Shown here: piece after piece, positions 8,154 to 15,334 of the stretch
Layout of the letters: the number at the start of each line of letters is the position of its first letter
How positions within the stretch are numbered: the stretch's first letter is position 1
Source of the DNA: Aromatoleum evansii
Lineage (GTDB): Bacteria; Pseudomonadota; Gammaproteobacteria; Burkholderiales; Rhodocyclaceae
Assembly (NCBI RefSeq): GCF_012910805.1
Contig: NZ_WTVK01000010.1
Location: forward strand, 61,973-125,972
Direction: 5' to 3'
Length of the DNA stretch: 64,000 bases
Made by a program: the position numbers and the translations under genes
The notes under the pieces: generated by a model
Told to the model about the DNA's origin: nothing
Seen by the model: the letters and a program-made list of their open reading frames with translations, nothing else
The model's database searches: none

Positions 8154-8566
8154 GCCCCTCACGCAATCCTGTCGCCCTCGGCCTCGGCTGCGACCGCGGC
8201 ACGCTCATGGACACGATCGCACGCGCGATCGACGAGGCGCTCGCGCAGGCGAGTGCCAGCCTCGCCGATGTGCGCGCCGTGGCAAGCATAGACCTCAAGG
8301 CCGACGAGGCCGGCTTGCTCGCACTCGCCACGCACCACGGCTGGGACATCGTCTTCCATCCGGCGGCCGCCCTTGCCGCAGTCGAAGTGCCGAACCCGTC
8401 GGAAACCGTACGCCGCCATACGGGCACGCCGTCCGTGTCGGAGGCCGCCGCGCTGCTCGCCGCCGGCACCGACCTCACGCACCTGATCGTCGAGAAACAC
8501 AAGCTGCGCGGCCCCGACGGCCGCAACGCCACGGTATCGGTCGCCCGCATGCCGGCATCGAGCTGA
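8150..8566 (+). CDS. cobE: CobE / CbiG C-terminal domain protein
   Basis: 138 residues matching the CobE/CbiG_C domain (GLGCDRGT at 11-18 and TGTPSVSEAAALLAAG). It probably works with CbiG in the ring-contraction step; the exact role of stand-alone CobE is unclear. The start is GTG at 8150, overlapping the cbiG stop, with GGAGG 5 bp upstream. Two adjacent half-genes replace the fused CbiG of other species. Confidence 0.9.
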   Translation: MSPSRNPVALGLGCDRGTLMDTIARAIDEALAQASASLADVRAVASIDLKADEAGLLALATHHGWDIVFHPAAALAAVEVPNPSETVRRHTGTPSVSEAAALLAAGTDLTHLIVEKHKLRGPDGRNATVSVARMPASS

Positions 8567-8609
8567 CTTTCAAACGCTGTCCCACACCCATCGAAGAAGG
8601 AGAACCACC

Positions 8610-8795
8610 ATGCAACAGCAAGCCACCCTGCACATCGCCCGTCCCAGGAGCGCCCTGCTGGCGATCGCGATGCCCGTCGTCACCGCCGCGCTGCTCGGCG
8701 CCGTGATCGTCTATGGCGTGGGCTTCAGCCCGATTGCCGCGGCCCACAACGCCGCGCACGACGCCCGCCACGTCAACGTCTTCCCCTGCCACTGA
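8610..8795 (+). CDS. cbtB: Cobalt transporter subunit CbtB
   Basis: 61 residues with one membrane helix (about 17-37). The conserved C-terminal metal-binding segment has HNAAHDARH at 46-54 and ends in FPCH. CbtB accompanies CbtA in B12-controlled cobalt uptake, as established from riboswitch-linked gene neighbourhoods. A GAAGGAG ribosome-binding site precedes the ATG. The next gene is cbtA, 14 bp downstream. Confidence 0.95.
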   Translation: MQQQATLHIARPRSALLAIAMPVVTAALLGAVIVYGVGFSPIAAAHNAAHDARHVNVFPCH

Positions 8796-8809
8796 ACGCG
8801 GAGTCCGGC

Positions 8810-9601
8810 ATGCTGTTCCGTCGTATCGTCCTGTGCGCGCTGCTGGTCGGTGCTCTCGCCGGCCTGCTCGTGAGTGCCGTGCAGCACTGGCAGGCCATCC
8901 CGCTCATCGCTGCCGCCGAGGTGTTCGAAGCTTCGGTGGAATCGGCCGATCCGGCCGCGGCGCTCGCCACCTCCGCACATGATCACGATCACGACCATGC
9001 CGGCGGCGATGCACACGCGCACGACGCCGAGACATGGGCGCCGGACGAGGGCACGGAACGGCATGTCTGGACTGCGGTGGCGAACATCCTGACCGCAATC
9101 GGCTTCGGCCTGGTACTGGTCGCTGCGATCACGACCTGGGAACACCTGCGCGGCCGTCCGCTCGCGTCCGCCGGCACCGGCCTCGCGTGGGGCGCCGCCG
9201 GCTGGATCTGCGTGTTCGGCCTGCCGACGCTGGGCCTGCCGCCCGAGCTTCCCGGCAGCGTCGCCGCGCCGCTCGGCGATCGCCAGGTGTGGTGGCTGCT
9301 TGCCGCTGCAAGCGGGGCGGCCGGGCTCGCCCTGCTCGCCTTCATCCGCGGCCCGCTGCGCCTCGCGGGCCTCGCCGTGCTCGTGCTGCCCTTCGCCGTC
9401 GGTGCACCGCACCTCGCCGGGGGGCCGTTCGCCGCCTACGACATTGGGATCGCGCGACAAATGGAAGCGCTCGCCGGTCCCTTCACGCTCGCGACGACGA
9501 TCGCCACCGCGGTGCAGTGGCTCGCGCTCGGCTGCCTGTCGGGGTGGGCCGTTGGGCGGTGGGTGCGGCCCGCGCTCGCCGAGGCGGCTTCTGGCTTGTA
9601 G
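8810..9601 (+). CDS. cbtA: Cobalt transporter subunit CbtA
   Basis: 263 residues, an integral membrane protein with about five to six hydrophobic helices (first at 5-24). A His/Asp-rich loop (57-71, HDHDHDHAGGDAHAHD) after the first helix probably binds metal outside the membrane. VWTAVANILTAIGFGLVLVA and FGLPTLGLPPELPG are CbtA blocks. It should form the cobalt permease with CbtB and supply CbiX. The stop codon lies inside the palindromic repeat that follows. Confidence 0.93.
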   Translation: MLFRRIVLCALLVGALAGLLVSAVQHWQAIPLIAAAEVFEASVESADPAAALATSAHDHDHDHAGGDAHAHDAETWAPDEGTERHVWTAVANILTAIGFGLVLVAAITTWEHLRGRPLASAGTGLAWGAAGWICVFGLPTLGLPPELPGSVAAPLGDRQVWWLLAAASGAAGLALLAFIRGPLRLAGLAVLVLPFAVGAPHLAGGPFAAYDIGIARQMEALAGPFTLATTIATAVQWLALGCLSGWAVGRWVRPALAEAASGL

Positions 9602-9694
9602 GGCGGGAGAAGCCGAAGGCGTATCCCGCCATCGGCCGTGGGCAAGGTCCCGACCGCCGGAATGGCGGGATACGCTGCGCACCTCCCGCCCTAC
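9598..9694. repeat. Palindromic intergenic repeat between cbtA and cobJ
   Basis: Outer arms GTAGGGCGGGAG and CTCCCGCCCTAC-like ends face each other, and inner arms (TATCCCGCCAT / ATGGCGGGATA) form a second pairing. The element provides the TAG stop of cbtA. A half copy (GGCGGGATGCGCTGCGCTCCTCCCGCC-like) is present near 60458-60486. From memory, this family of GTAGGGCGG palindromes is widespread between genes of proteobacteria. Confidence 0.8.
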
Positions 9695-9759
9695 GCTCCG
9701 TGCCTTCGACGCGCGTAACTGAACACCGGACGCCCGCGTCCTCAACATAGAGAGAACCC

Positions 9760-10722
9760 ATGACCACCGGAAAAATCATGCTCGTCGGGCTCGGCCCCGG
9801 CAGCGTCGAGCACATGAGCGGCCGCGCGCGCGCCGCGATCGCCGAGGCCGACACCGTCATCGGCTACGTCACCTACATCCGCCTCGTCGCCGACCTCGTC
9901 GAAGGCAAGGAGGTCGTCAAGAAGTCGATGACCGAGGAGCTCGACCGCGCGATCGAGGCGCTCGACCGCGCCCGGCAAGGCAAGAAGGTCGCGCTGATCT
10001 CGTCGGGAGATGCGGGCGTGTACGGCATGGCCGGCCCGACCTTCGAGGTGTTGTTCCAGGCCGGCTGGACCCCAGACTCGGATATCGAAGTGGAGATCGT
10101 CCCCGGCGCCTCGGCGCTCAACACCTGCGCGGCCCTCGTCGGCGCGCCGCTGACGCATGATTTCTGCGCGATCTCGCTGTCCGACCTGCTGACGCCCTGG
10201 CCGGTGATCGCGCGCCGCCTGCATGCCGCCGCCGCCGCCGATTTCGTCGTCGCGCTGTACAACCCCAAGAGCGGGCGGCGTTCGCGCCAGATCGTCGAGG
10301 CGCAGCGCCTCTTCCTCGCGCACCGTCGCCCCGACACGCCGGTCGCAATCGTGAAGTCCGCCTACCGGCCCAAGCAGCGCATCGAGTTCACCACCCTCGA
10401 CAAGATGACCGAGTGCGAGATCGGCATGCTGAGCACGGTCCTGATCGGCAACTCCAACACCTTCATCCGCGACGGACTGATGGTCACGCCGCGCGGCTAT
10501 GCAAACAAATACGACGTCGAATCGGGCGCTGCACGCGACGGCGAGAAGGCGGGGCGCTCGTTGTCGACCGGCCTCGACGGCTGGCTCGAAGCGCTCCGCA
10601 CGAGCGGCGAAACGGTCGAGGAGCTCGCCTGCCGCCACCGCCTGCCGGCGGACTACATCGCCGCGGCGCTCGCCGACACCAGCGACGACGAAGCCGCGGA
10701 CGCGGACGAGGCGCTCGCATGA
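9760..10722 (+). CDS. cobJ: Precorrin-3B C17-methyltransferase
   Basis: 320 residues, CobJ/CbiH family. It methylates C-17 and drives ring contraction. GLGPGSVEHMSGRARAAI is the N-terminal SAM-binding signature, followed by SSGDAGVYGMAGP, PGASALNTCAALVGAPLTHDFCAISLSDLLTPW and VALYNPKSGRR. The core ends near residue 245; the last 75 residues (DVESGAARDGEKA onward) are an extra domain-like extension of unknown use. It begins 65 bp after the palindromic repeat, so it may be less tightly coupled to cbtA. The stop overlaps the next start (ATGA). Confidence 0.94.
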   Translation: MTTGKIMLVGLGPGSVEHMSGRARAAIAEADTVIGYVTYIRLVADLVEGKEVVKKSMTEELDRAIEALDRARQGKKVALISSGDAGVYGMAGPTFEVLFQAGWTPDSDIEVEIVPGASALNTCAALVGAPLTHDFCAISLSDLLTPWPVIARRLHAAAAADFVVALYNPKSGRRSRQIVEAQRLFLAHRRPDTPVAIVKSAYRPKQRIEFTTLDKMTECEIGMLSTVLIGNSNTFIRDGLMVTPRGYANKYDVESGAARDGEKAGRSLSTGLDGWLEALRTSGETVEELACRHRLPADYIAAALADTSDDEAADADEALA

Positions 10723-11108
10723 GCGCAGCGCCGGATTCGCCCGCAGCCCGGGCGGACGCCCCACCGGCCCCGCCCGCGAAGCCGAAACTCGGCAGCTATC
10801 GGCGCCACCTGCTGGTGTGCACCGGTCCGCGCTGCACGGCCAACGGTGAATCCCGGGCGCTCTTCGACAGCCTCGGCGAGACCTTCAAGGCGGCCGGTCT
10901 CGACCACGGCGAGCTACGCGTCAAGCGTACCCGCGTGTCCTGCTTCGCCGCCTGCAAGGGCGGCCCCATCGTGTGCGTACAACCCGACGGCGTGTGGTAC
11001 TACAATGCCATTCGGGAGAACATGCAGCGCATCGTCGAGCAGCACCTCGTTGGCGGGCAAGCGGTCGAGGAACTGGTGTTCCACCGCGGCCCCTCCAGCC
11101 CCTGCTGA
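10719..11108 (+). CDS. Thioredoxin-like (2Fe-2S) ferredoxin, last gene of the B12 operon
   Basis: 129 residues. After a Pro/Ala-rich leader (1-25) comes a thioredoxin-like ferredoxin domain. Cysteines are C34 and C39 (VCTGPRCTANG), C75 and C79 (SCFAACKGG), and C86. Their C-x4-C ... C-x3-C spacing fits a [2Fe-2S] cluster of this class. It overlaps the cobJ stop, so it is translationally coupled to corrin synthesis. It resembles CbiW-type redox partners seen in some cobalamin operons. An electron-donor role for a reductive step is inference. Confidence 0.8.
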   Translation: MSAAPDSPAARADAPPAPPAKPKLGSYRRHLLVCTGPRCTANGESRALFDSLGETFKAAGLDHGELRVKRTRVSCFAACKGGPIVCVQPDGVWYYNAIRENMQRIVEQHLVGGQAVEELVFHRGPSSPC

Positions 11109-11146
11109 GCGCCGGCTCCGTCGATAGGCGGAGCCAATCGAATCTC

Positions 11147-11185
11147 CCATACGCATCCGTACGTTTTCCATACGCTTCAGTATGG
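11147..11185. promoter_or_regulatory. Two tandem palindromic operators upstream of the CoA-transferase
   Basis: CCATAC-GCATCC-GTACGT (11147-11164) and CCATAC-GCTTCA-GTATGG (11168-11185) are spaced exactly 21 bp apart, two helical turns. The second is a perfect 6-6-6 palindrome. They sit just upstream of a TATAAT at 11193-11198 and cover the place of the -35 element, for which there is no good match. The layout fits binding sites for a dimeric (TetR- or GntR-like) regulator, but none is encoded nearby. Confidence 0.6.
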
Positions 11186-11192
11186 ACGCGAC

Positions 11193-11198
11193 TATAAT
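11193..11198 (+). promoter_or_regulatory. -10 box TATAAT of the CoA-transferase promoter
   Basis: A perfect -10 hexamer lies 48 bp upstream of the CoA-transferase start. The 16-18 bp upstream position holds no recognisable -35 hexamer and is occupied by the palindromic operators. Transcription is therefore probably regulated there. Confidence 0.55.
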
Positions 11199-11245
11199 CG
11201 CGCCCGAATCGATACATAACAGTCGAAGCAAGGGAGAGGAAGGAC

Positions 11246-12541
11246 ATGAGCGTACACACCCAGTATCAGCAGAAAAGGATGAGCCCCGCGGACGCAGCTG
11301 GACTCGTGCGATCGGGCGACACCGTCGTCGTGCCCACCGGCGTGGGCGAGCCGCCGGCGCTGCTCGAAGCGCTCTCGGAGCGCCGCCGCAGCCTCGAGAA
11401 CGTCGTCGTCAGCCAGATCCTGCCGCTGCGCAAGTACGGCTACTTCGATCCCGAGACGGTCGCGAATGTGCGCCACAGCGCCTACTTTTTCGGCGGCGCG
11501 TCGCGCCCTGGCGGCCAGGCCGGCTGGGTGGACTTCATGCCCAACTACTTCTCCGAGATCCCGCAGCTCATCGACCGCGGCCTGACGCCGGCCGACGTCG
11601 TCTTCTCGATGGCCTCGCCGATGGACGAGCACGGCTTCTTCGCGCTCTCGCTCGGCCCCGACTACACGATGGCCGCGGTGAAGAAGGCGCGCGCGGTGGT
11701 TCTCGAAGTGAATCCGAACGTGCCCTTCGCCTACGGCGACTGCCACGTGCACATCTCGCGGGTCGCCGCGCTCGTGGAAAGCGACGCCCCGCTCCTCGAA
11801 GTCGGCCTGCCCAAGATCGGCCCCGTGCAGGAAGCGATCGGCAAGTACGTCGCCGACCTGATCGACGACGGTGCGACGCTGCAGATCGGCTACGGCGGCA
11901 TCCCCGACGCGGTCGTGATGCAGTTGAAGCACAAGCACGACCTCGGCATCCACACCGAGATGATCGGCGACGGCATCCTGTCGCTGATCGAATCGGGCGC
12001 CGTCACGAACCGCAAGAAGACGCTCAAGCCGGGCAAGATGCTCGCGACCTTCGCGCTCGGCTCGAACAAGCTCTACCAGTACATGCACCGCAACCCGACG
12101 CTGGAGATGCATCCGGTCGACGTCACCAACGACCCGTACTACGCCGCGCAGAACGACAATCTCGTCGCGATCAACGCGACGATGCAGATCGATTTCCTCG
12201 GCCAGTGCGGCTCCGAGAGCCTCGGCCCCTCGCCCTACTCCGGCACCGGCGGCCAGGTCGATTTCGTGCGCGCGGCGAACCGTTCCCGCGGCGGCAAGGC
12301 CTTCATCGTGCTGCCCTCGACGGCCAAGGAAGACACCATCTCGCGCATCGTGCCGACGCTCACCCCTGGCACGCATGTCACGACGAGCAAGAACGACATC
12401 AACTACGTCGTCACCGAATACGGCGTCGCGCAACTGCGCGGCAAGACCGCCAAGCAGCGCTGCGAGGCGCTGATCGGCATCGCCCACCCGGACTTCCGCG
12501 GCGAGCTGCGCGAGGCGGCGAAGCGCATGAACCTGCTGTAA
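11246..12541 (+). CDS. Acetyl-CoA hydrolase/transferase family, 4-hydroxybutyrate CoA-transferase-like
   Basis: 431 residues, a family I CoA-transferase of the AbfT/Cat2 type. It would move CoA between acetyl-CoA (or another acyl-CoA) and a short-chain acid such as 4-hydroxybutyrate or butyrate. The catalytic Glu is expected at E238 (GIHTEMIGDG), the same number as in clostridial AbfT. GYGGIPDAV (216-224), FLGQCGSESLG and SSTAKEDTISRIVP are further family blocks. It has a good GAGAGGAAGG ribosome-binding site. The gene stands alone, behind two operators, with a large palindrome downstream. The true substrate cannot be read from sequence. Confidence 0.85.
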   Translation: MSVHTQYQQKRMSPADAAGLVRSGDTVVVPTGVGEPPALLEALSERRRSLENVVVSQILPLRKYGYFDPETVANVRHSAYFFGGASRPGGQAGWVDFMPNYFSEIPQLIDRGLTPADVVFSMASPMDEHGFFALSLGPDYTMAAVKKARAVVLEVNPNVPFAYGDCHVHISRVAALVESDAPLLEVGLPKIGPVQEAIGKYVADLIDDGATLQIGYGGIPDAVVMQLKHKHDLGIHTEMIGDGILSLIESGAVTNRKKTLKPGKMLATFALGSNKLYQYMHRNPTLEMHPVDVTNDPYYAAQNDNLVAINATMQIDFLGQCGSESLGPSPYSGTGGQVDFVRAANRSRGGKAFIVLPSTAKEDTISRIVPTLTPGTHVTTSKNDINYVVTEYGVAQLRGKTAKQRCEALIGIAHPDFRGELREAAKRMNLL

Positions 12542-12561
12542 ATCACACCTCCACCCGTTCC

Positions 12562-12751
12562 GACGGGCGGGCGGGTTCGACTGCCGGGCTGTCGTGAGCG
12601 CCGGCGTGTTCGGGTCTGCGGGGGAAACAAGGCGACGCATGTCTGAGGCCGCGCAGCGGCCGAGTTTGCGTCGCCGCCCCCGCAGACCCGAACACGCCGG
12701 GAAGCCGAAGGCCGCGAGCGTCTGCCCGGCAGGCGAATCCGCCCGCCCGTC
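12562..12751. repeat. 190-bp nested inverted repeat between the CoA-transferase and maoC
   Basis: The gap from 12542 to 12814 is almost filled by one nested palindrome. The inner arms are a perfect 24-bp inverted repeat (12601-12624 with 12677-12700, starting CCGGCGTGTTCGGG). Within their loop, GGCGACGCA (12631-12639) pairs with TGCGTCGCC (12667-12675). Outside them, imperfect arms beginning GACGGGCGGGCGG run from 12562 and from the complement at 12751. No T-run follows. It is much longer than a transcription terminator and looks like a repeat element. Confidence 0.85.
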
Positions 12752-12814
12752 CCCCGCACACGTCCCGATGCCGCAAAATATCGCCCTGACAAGAAAACAG
12801 GACGACCTCGCCCC

Positions 12815-13276
12815 ATGCACCCCCACCGCTACCTCGACGACTTCGCCCCCGGCGAGCGCTTCACCACCGCCGGCATCACCCTCACCGAAGGCCAGATCAT
12901 CGACTTCGCGATGGTGTACGACCCCCAACCCTTCCACCTCGACACCAACGCCGCCGCCCGCTCCCCCTACGGCGGCCTCATCGCCAGCGGCTTCCAGACC
13001 GTCGCGCTGACCTTCCGCCTCTTCATCCAGACCGGCATCATCGCGGACTCCAGCATCGGCTCTCCCGGCATCGACGAACTGCGCTGGCTCGCCCCGGTGC
13101 GCCCGGGCGACACCCTGCACGCCGAACTCGAAGTGCTCGAAGTCAAACCCTCGCGCTCCAAACCCGACCGCGGCATCGTCCGCATGCAGTACAAGACGAT
13201 CAATCAGCACGGCGACACCGTCGCCTCCTACATCGGCATGCACCTGCTCAAGCGCGCCCCGACACTGACTGACTGA
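12815..13276 (+). CDS. MaoC family (R)-specific enoyl-CoA hydratase-like protein
   Basis: 153 residues, a single hot-dog domain. The MaoC catalytic dyad is visible as D36 and H41 in VYDPQPFHLD, followed by PYGGLIASGF. Family members hydrate 2-enoyl-CoA to (R)-3-hydroxyacyl-CoA, or act as related dehydratases. RWLAPVRPGDTLHAELEVLE is the typical second half. It is close to the following TraB gene (17-bp gap) and probably co-transcribed. The substrate is not predictable. Confidence 0.88.
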   Translation: MHPHRYLDDFAPGERFTTAGITLTEGQIIDFAMVYDPQPFHLDTNAAARSPYGGLIASGFQTVALTFRLFIQTGIIADSSIGSPGIDELRWLAPVRPGDTLHAELEVLEVKPSRSKPDRGIVRMQYKTINQHGDTVASYIGMHLLKRAPTLTD

Positions 13277-13293
13277 ACCGCACCCGCGCCCGC

Positions 13294-14169
13294 ATGCTGC
13301 GCCGGATCCGCCTGCTGATCGCAGCCCTGCTCGTCGCGACTGCCGCGCACGCCACAGACGGCCGCTTCGAGCAGGGCCTGCTGTGGGAGATCAGCCGTCC
13401 CGGCGTCGCGCCGAGCTACCTGTTCGGCACCATGCACGTCGCCGATCCGCGGGTGCTCGCACTGCCGTCGGCGGTCGAGGAGGCGTTCGCCGCGGCGCGC
13501 ACCGTCGTGCTCGAAATCCGTCCCGACGACGCCGTCGCGCGCCGCTTCTCGGAGTCAGGCCGGCTCGGAAGAACCGAACGCCTGTCGCAACTCGTACCGC
13601 CTGCGACCTTCGAACGGCTCGTCGAACATCTCGCCGAGCATGACGTCGGCCGCGACGTCGCCGACCGCCTCAAACCCTGGGCGGCGCTCCTGATCAGCAC
13701 CGAGCATCCGGACAAGGGCAGCGAAAGCCTCGACGTCACGCTGTACCGGCGCGCTCGCGCCGAACACAAGCGGATCGAGGAACTCGAGTCGGCCGACGAA
13801 AAGATCGCCGCCTTCGACTCGCTGCCGCGCGACACACAGGTGGCCTTGCTGCAACGCGCCCTCGACCATCATCTCGCCCAAGGCAAAGCGACGGAGGAGG
13901 CCATCGGCGTCTACCTGCGCGGCGACCTCGCCGCCCTCGAGGCACTCGCGTGGCGCAACGGCGGCGCGGTGCGCGGCCACCCCAGCCACTATGCGCTCTT
14001 CGAAAAGAGGGTCGTACGCGACCGCAGCGTCGCGATGGCCCGGCGCCTGCAGCCGCACCTGCAGTGCGGCGCGGCCTTCGCCGCGGTCGGCGCATTGCAC
14101 CTGCACGGCGAATTCGGCATGCTGAAGCTGCTGCAGGACGAGGGCTGGCAGATCCGCCCCGTGCGCTGA
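13294..14169 (+). CDS. TraB/GumN family exported protein
   Basis: 291 residues. The N-terminus is a signal peptide (about 1-20, ending AHA). The TraB/GumN fold is marked by SYLFGTMHVADPR (GTMH at 45-48), an internal Glu (VVLEIRP) and a C-terminal AVGALHLHGEFGMLKLL block. These two motifs resemble a metal-dependent hydrolase (Tiki-like) active site. The physiological role in bacteria is unknown. It lies between maoC and dinB on the same strand. Confidence 0.85.
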   Translation: MLRRIRLLIAALLVATAAHATDGRFEQGLLWEISRPGVAPSYLFGTMHVADPRVLALPSAVEEAFAAARTVVLEIRPDDAVARRFSESGRLGRTERLSQLVPPATFERLVEHLAEHDVGRDVADRLKPWAALLISTEHPDKGSESLDVTLYRRARAEHKRIEELESADEKIAAFDSLPRDTQVALLQRALDHHLAQGKATEEAIGVYLRGDLAALEALAWRNGGAVRGHPSHYALFEKRVVRDRSVAMARRLQPHLQCGAAFAAVGALHLHGEFGMLKLLQDEGWQIRPVR

Positions 14170-14188
14170 CCCTGCCGCACCAGCCCGC

Positions 14189-15334
14189 ATGACCATGCAA
14201 CGCCGCATCGCCCACCTCGACATGGACGCCTTCTTCGCGTCCGTCGAACTCCTGCGCTACCCGCAACTCGCCGGCCTCCCGGTCGTCGTCGGCGGACGGC
14301 GCGGCACGCTCGCGGGCGACCGGCCCGAAGACTTCCCCCGGCTGCGCGACTACGTCGGCCGCGGCGTCGCCACCACTGCCACCTACCCCGCCCGCGCGCT
14401 CGGCGTGCATTCCGGCATCGGTCTGATGAAGGCCGCGGCGCTCGCCCCCGACGCCATCCTGCTGCCCGCGAACTTCGACGACTACATCCGCTACTCGCGC
14501 CTCTTCAAGGCCGCGGTGGCCGAGATCGCGCCGCTGATCGAGGACCGCGGCATCGACGAGATCTACATCGACCTGACCGACGTCCCGGGCGAGACGTTCG
14601 AACTCGCGCAGCGCATCAAGGATGCCGTGCGCGCGGCGACCGGGCTGTCCTGCTCCATCGGCGTCACGCCCAACAAGCTGCTGTCGAAGATCGCCTCCGA
14701 CCTCGACAAACCCGACGGCCTCACCGTACTCGACTACGCGGACATCCCCACGCGCATCTGGCCACTCGCCGCGCGCAAGATCAACGGCATCGGCCCGCGC
14801 GCCGGGGAAAAGCTCGACGCGATGGGCATCCACACCATCGGCGAACTCGCTGCCGCCGCACCGGAAAGCCTGATCGAGGAATTCGGCCAGCACTACGGCC
14901 ACTGGCTCACGGAAGTCGCGCACGGCCGCGACCAGCGTCCCGTCGTGACGGAACGCGAAACGAAGTCGGTCAGCCGCGAGACCACCTTCGAGCGCGACCT
15001 CGACGCGCGCGCCGACCGCGACATGCTGACCGACATCCTCGTGAAGCTGTGCGAGCGCGTCGCCGGCGACCTGCAGCGCAAGGGCTACGTCGGGCGCACG
15101 ATAGGCCTCAAGCTGCGCTACGACGACTTCCGCACCGTGACGCGCGACATGACGATCGACCAGGCGACCGACGACGCGGCCACCATCCTCGCCACGGTGC
15201 GCAGCTGCCTCAAGCGTGTGCCGCTCGACCGCCGCCTGCGCCTGCTGGGCGTGCGCGTCGGCACGCTGCTACCGCCCGGCGAGGCCGGCCCCCGCCCGCC
15301 TCAGCCGGGCGAGAACCTGCGCCTGTTCGACTGA
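14189..15334 (+). CDS. dinB: DNA polymerase IV (Y-family)
   Basis: 381 residues. A Y-family translesion polymerase that acts at stalled forks. The first catalytic motif is DMDAFFASVE (11-20) and the second is GIDEIYIDLTD with D123 and E124. SCSIGVTPNKLLSKIASDLDKPDG and NGIGPRAGEKL (helix-hairpin-helix) follow. Residues about 37-59 contain an insertion (GRRGTLAGDRPEDFPRLRDYVGR) longer than in the E. coli enzyme. It ends in PGENLRLFD; I did not test it against the beta-clamp motif. An ATG at 14195 is an alternative start. The stop directly abuts the converging CoA-transferase stop. No clear LexA box was seen. Confidence 0.93.
   Translation: MTMQRRIAHLDMDAFFASVELLRYPQLAGLPVVVGGRRGTLAGDRPEDFPRLRDYVGRGVATTATYPARALGVHSGIGLMKAAALAPDAILLPANFDDYIRYSRLFKAAVAEIAPLIEDRGIDEIYIDLTDVPGETFELAQRIKDAVRAATGLSCSIGVTPNKLLSKIASDLDKPDGLTVLDYADIPTRIWPLAARKINGIGPRAGEKLDAMGIHTIGELAAAAPESLIEEFGQHYGHWLTEVAHGRDQRPVVTERETKSVSRETTFERDLDARADRDMLTDILVKLCERVAGDLQRKGYVGRTIGLKLRYDDFRTVTRDMTIDQATDDAATILATVRSCLKRVPLDRRLRLLGVRVGTLLPPGEAGPRPPQPGENLRLFD

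Noticed and set aside
8150..8566. cbiG/cobE junction as a frameshift pseudogene
   Set aside because: The second part has its own GGAGG and GTG start in a GTGA overlap, like other junctions in this operon, so a natural split is likelier.
12594..12776. Small ORFs within the 190-bp palindrome
   Set aside because: They are open only because the element is GC-rich; the two strands give equally plausible nonsense products.
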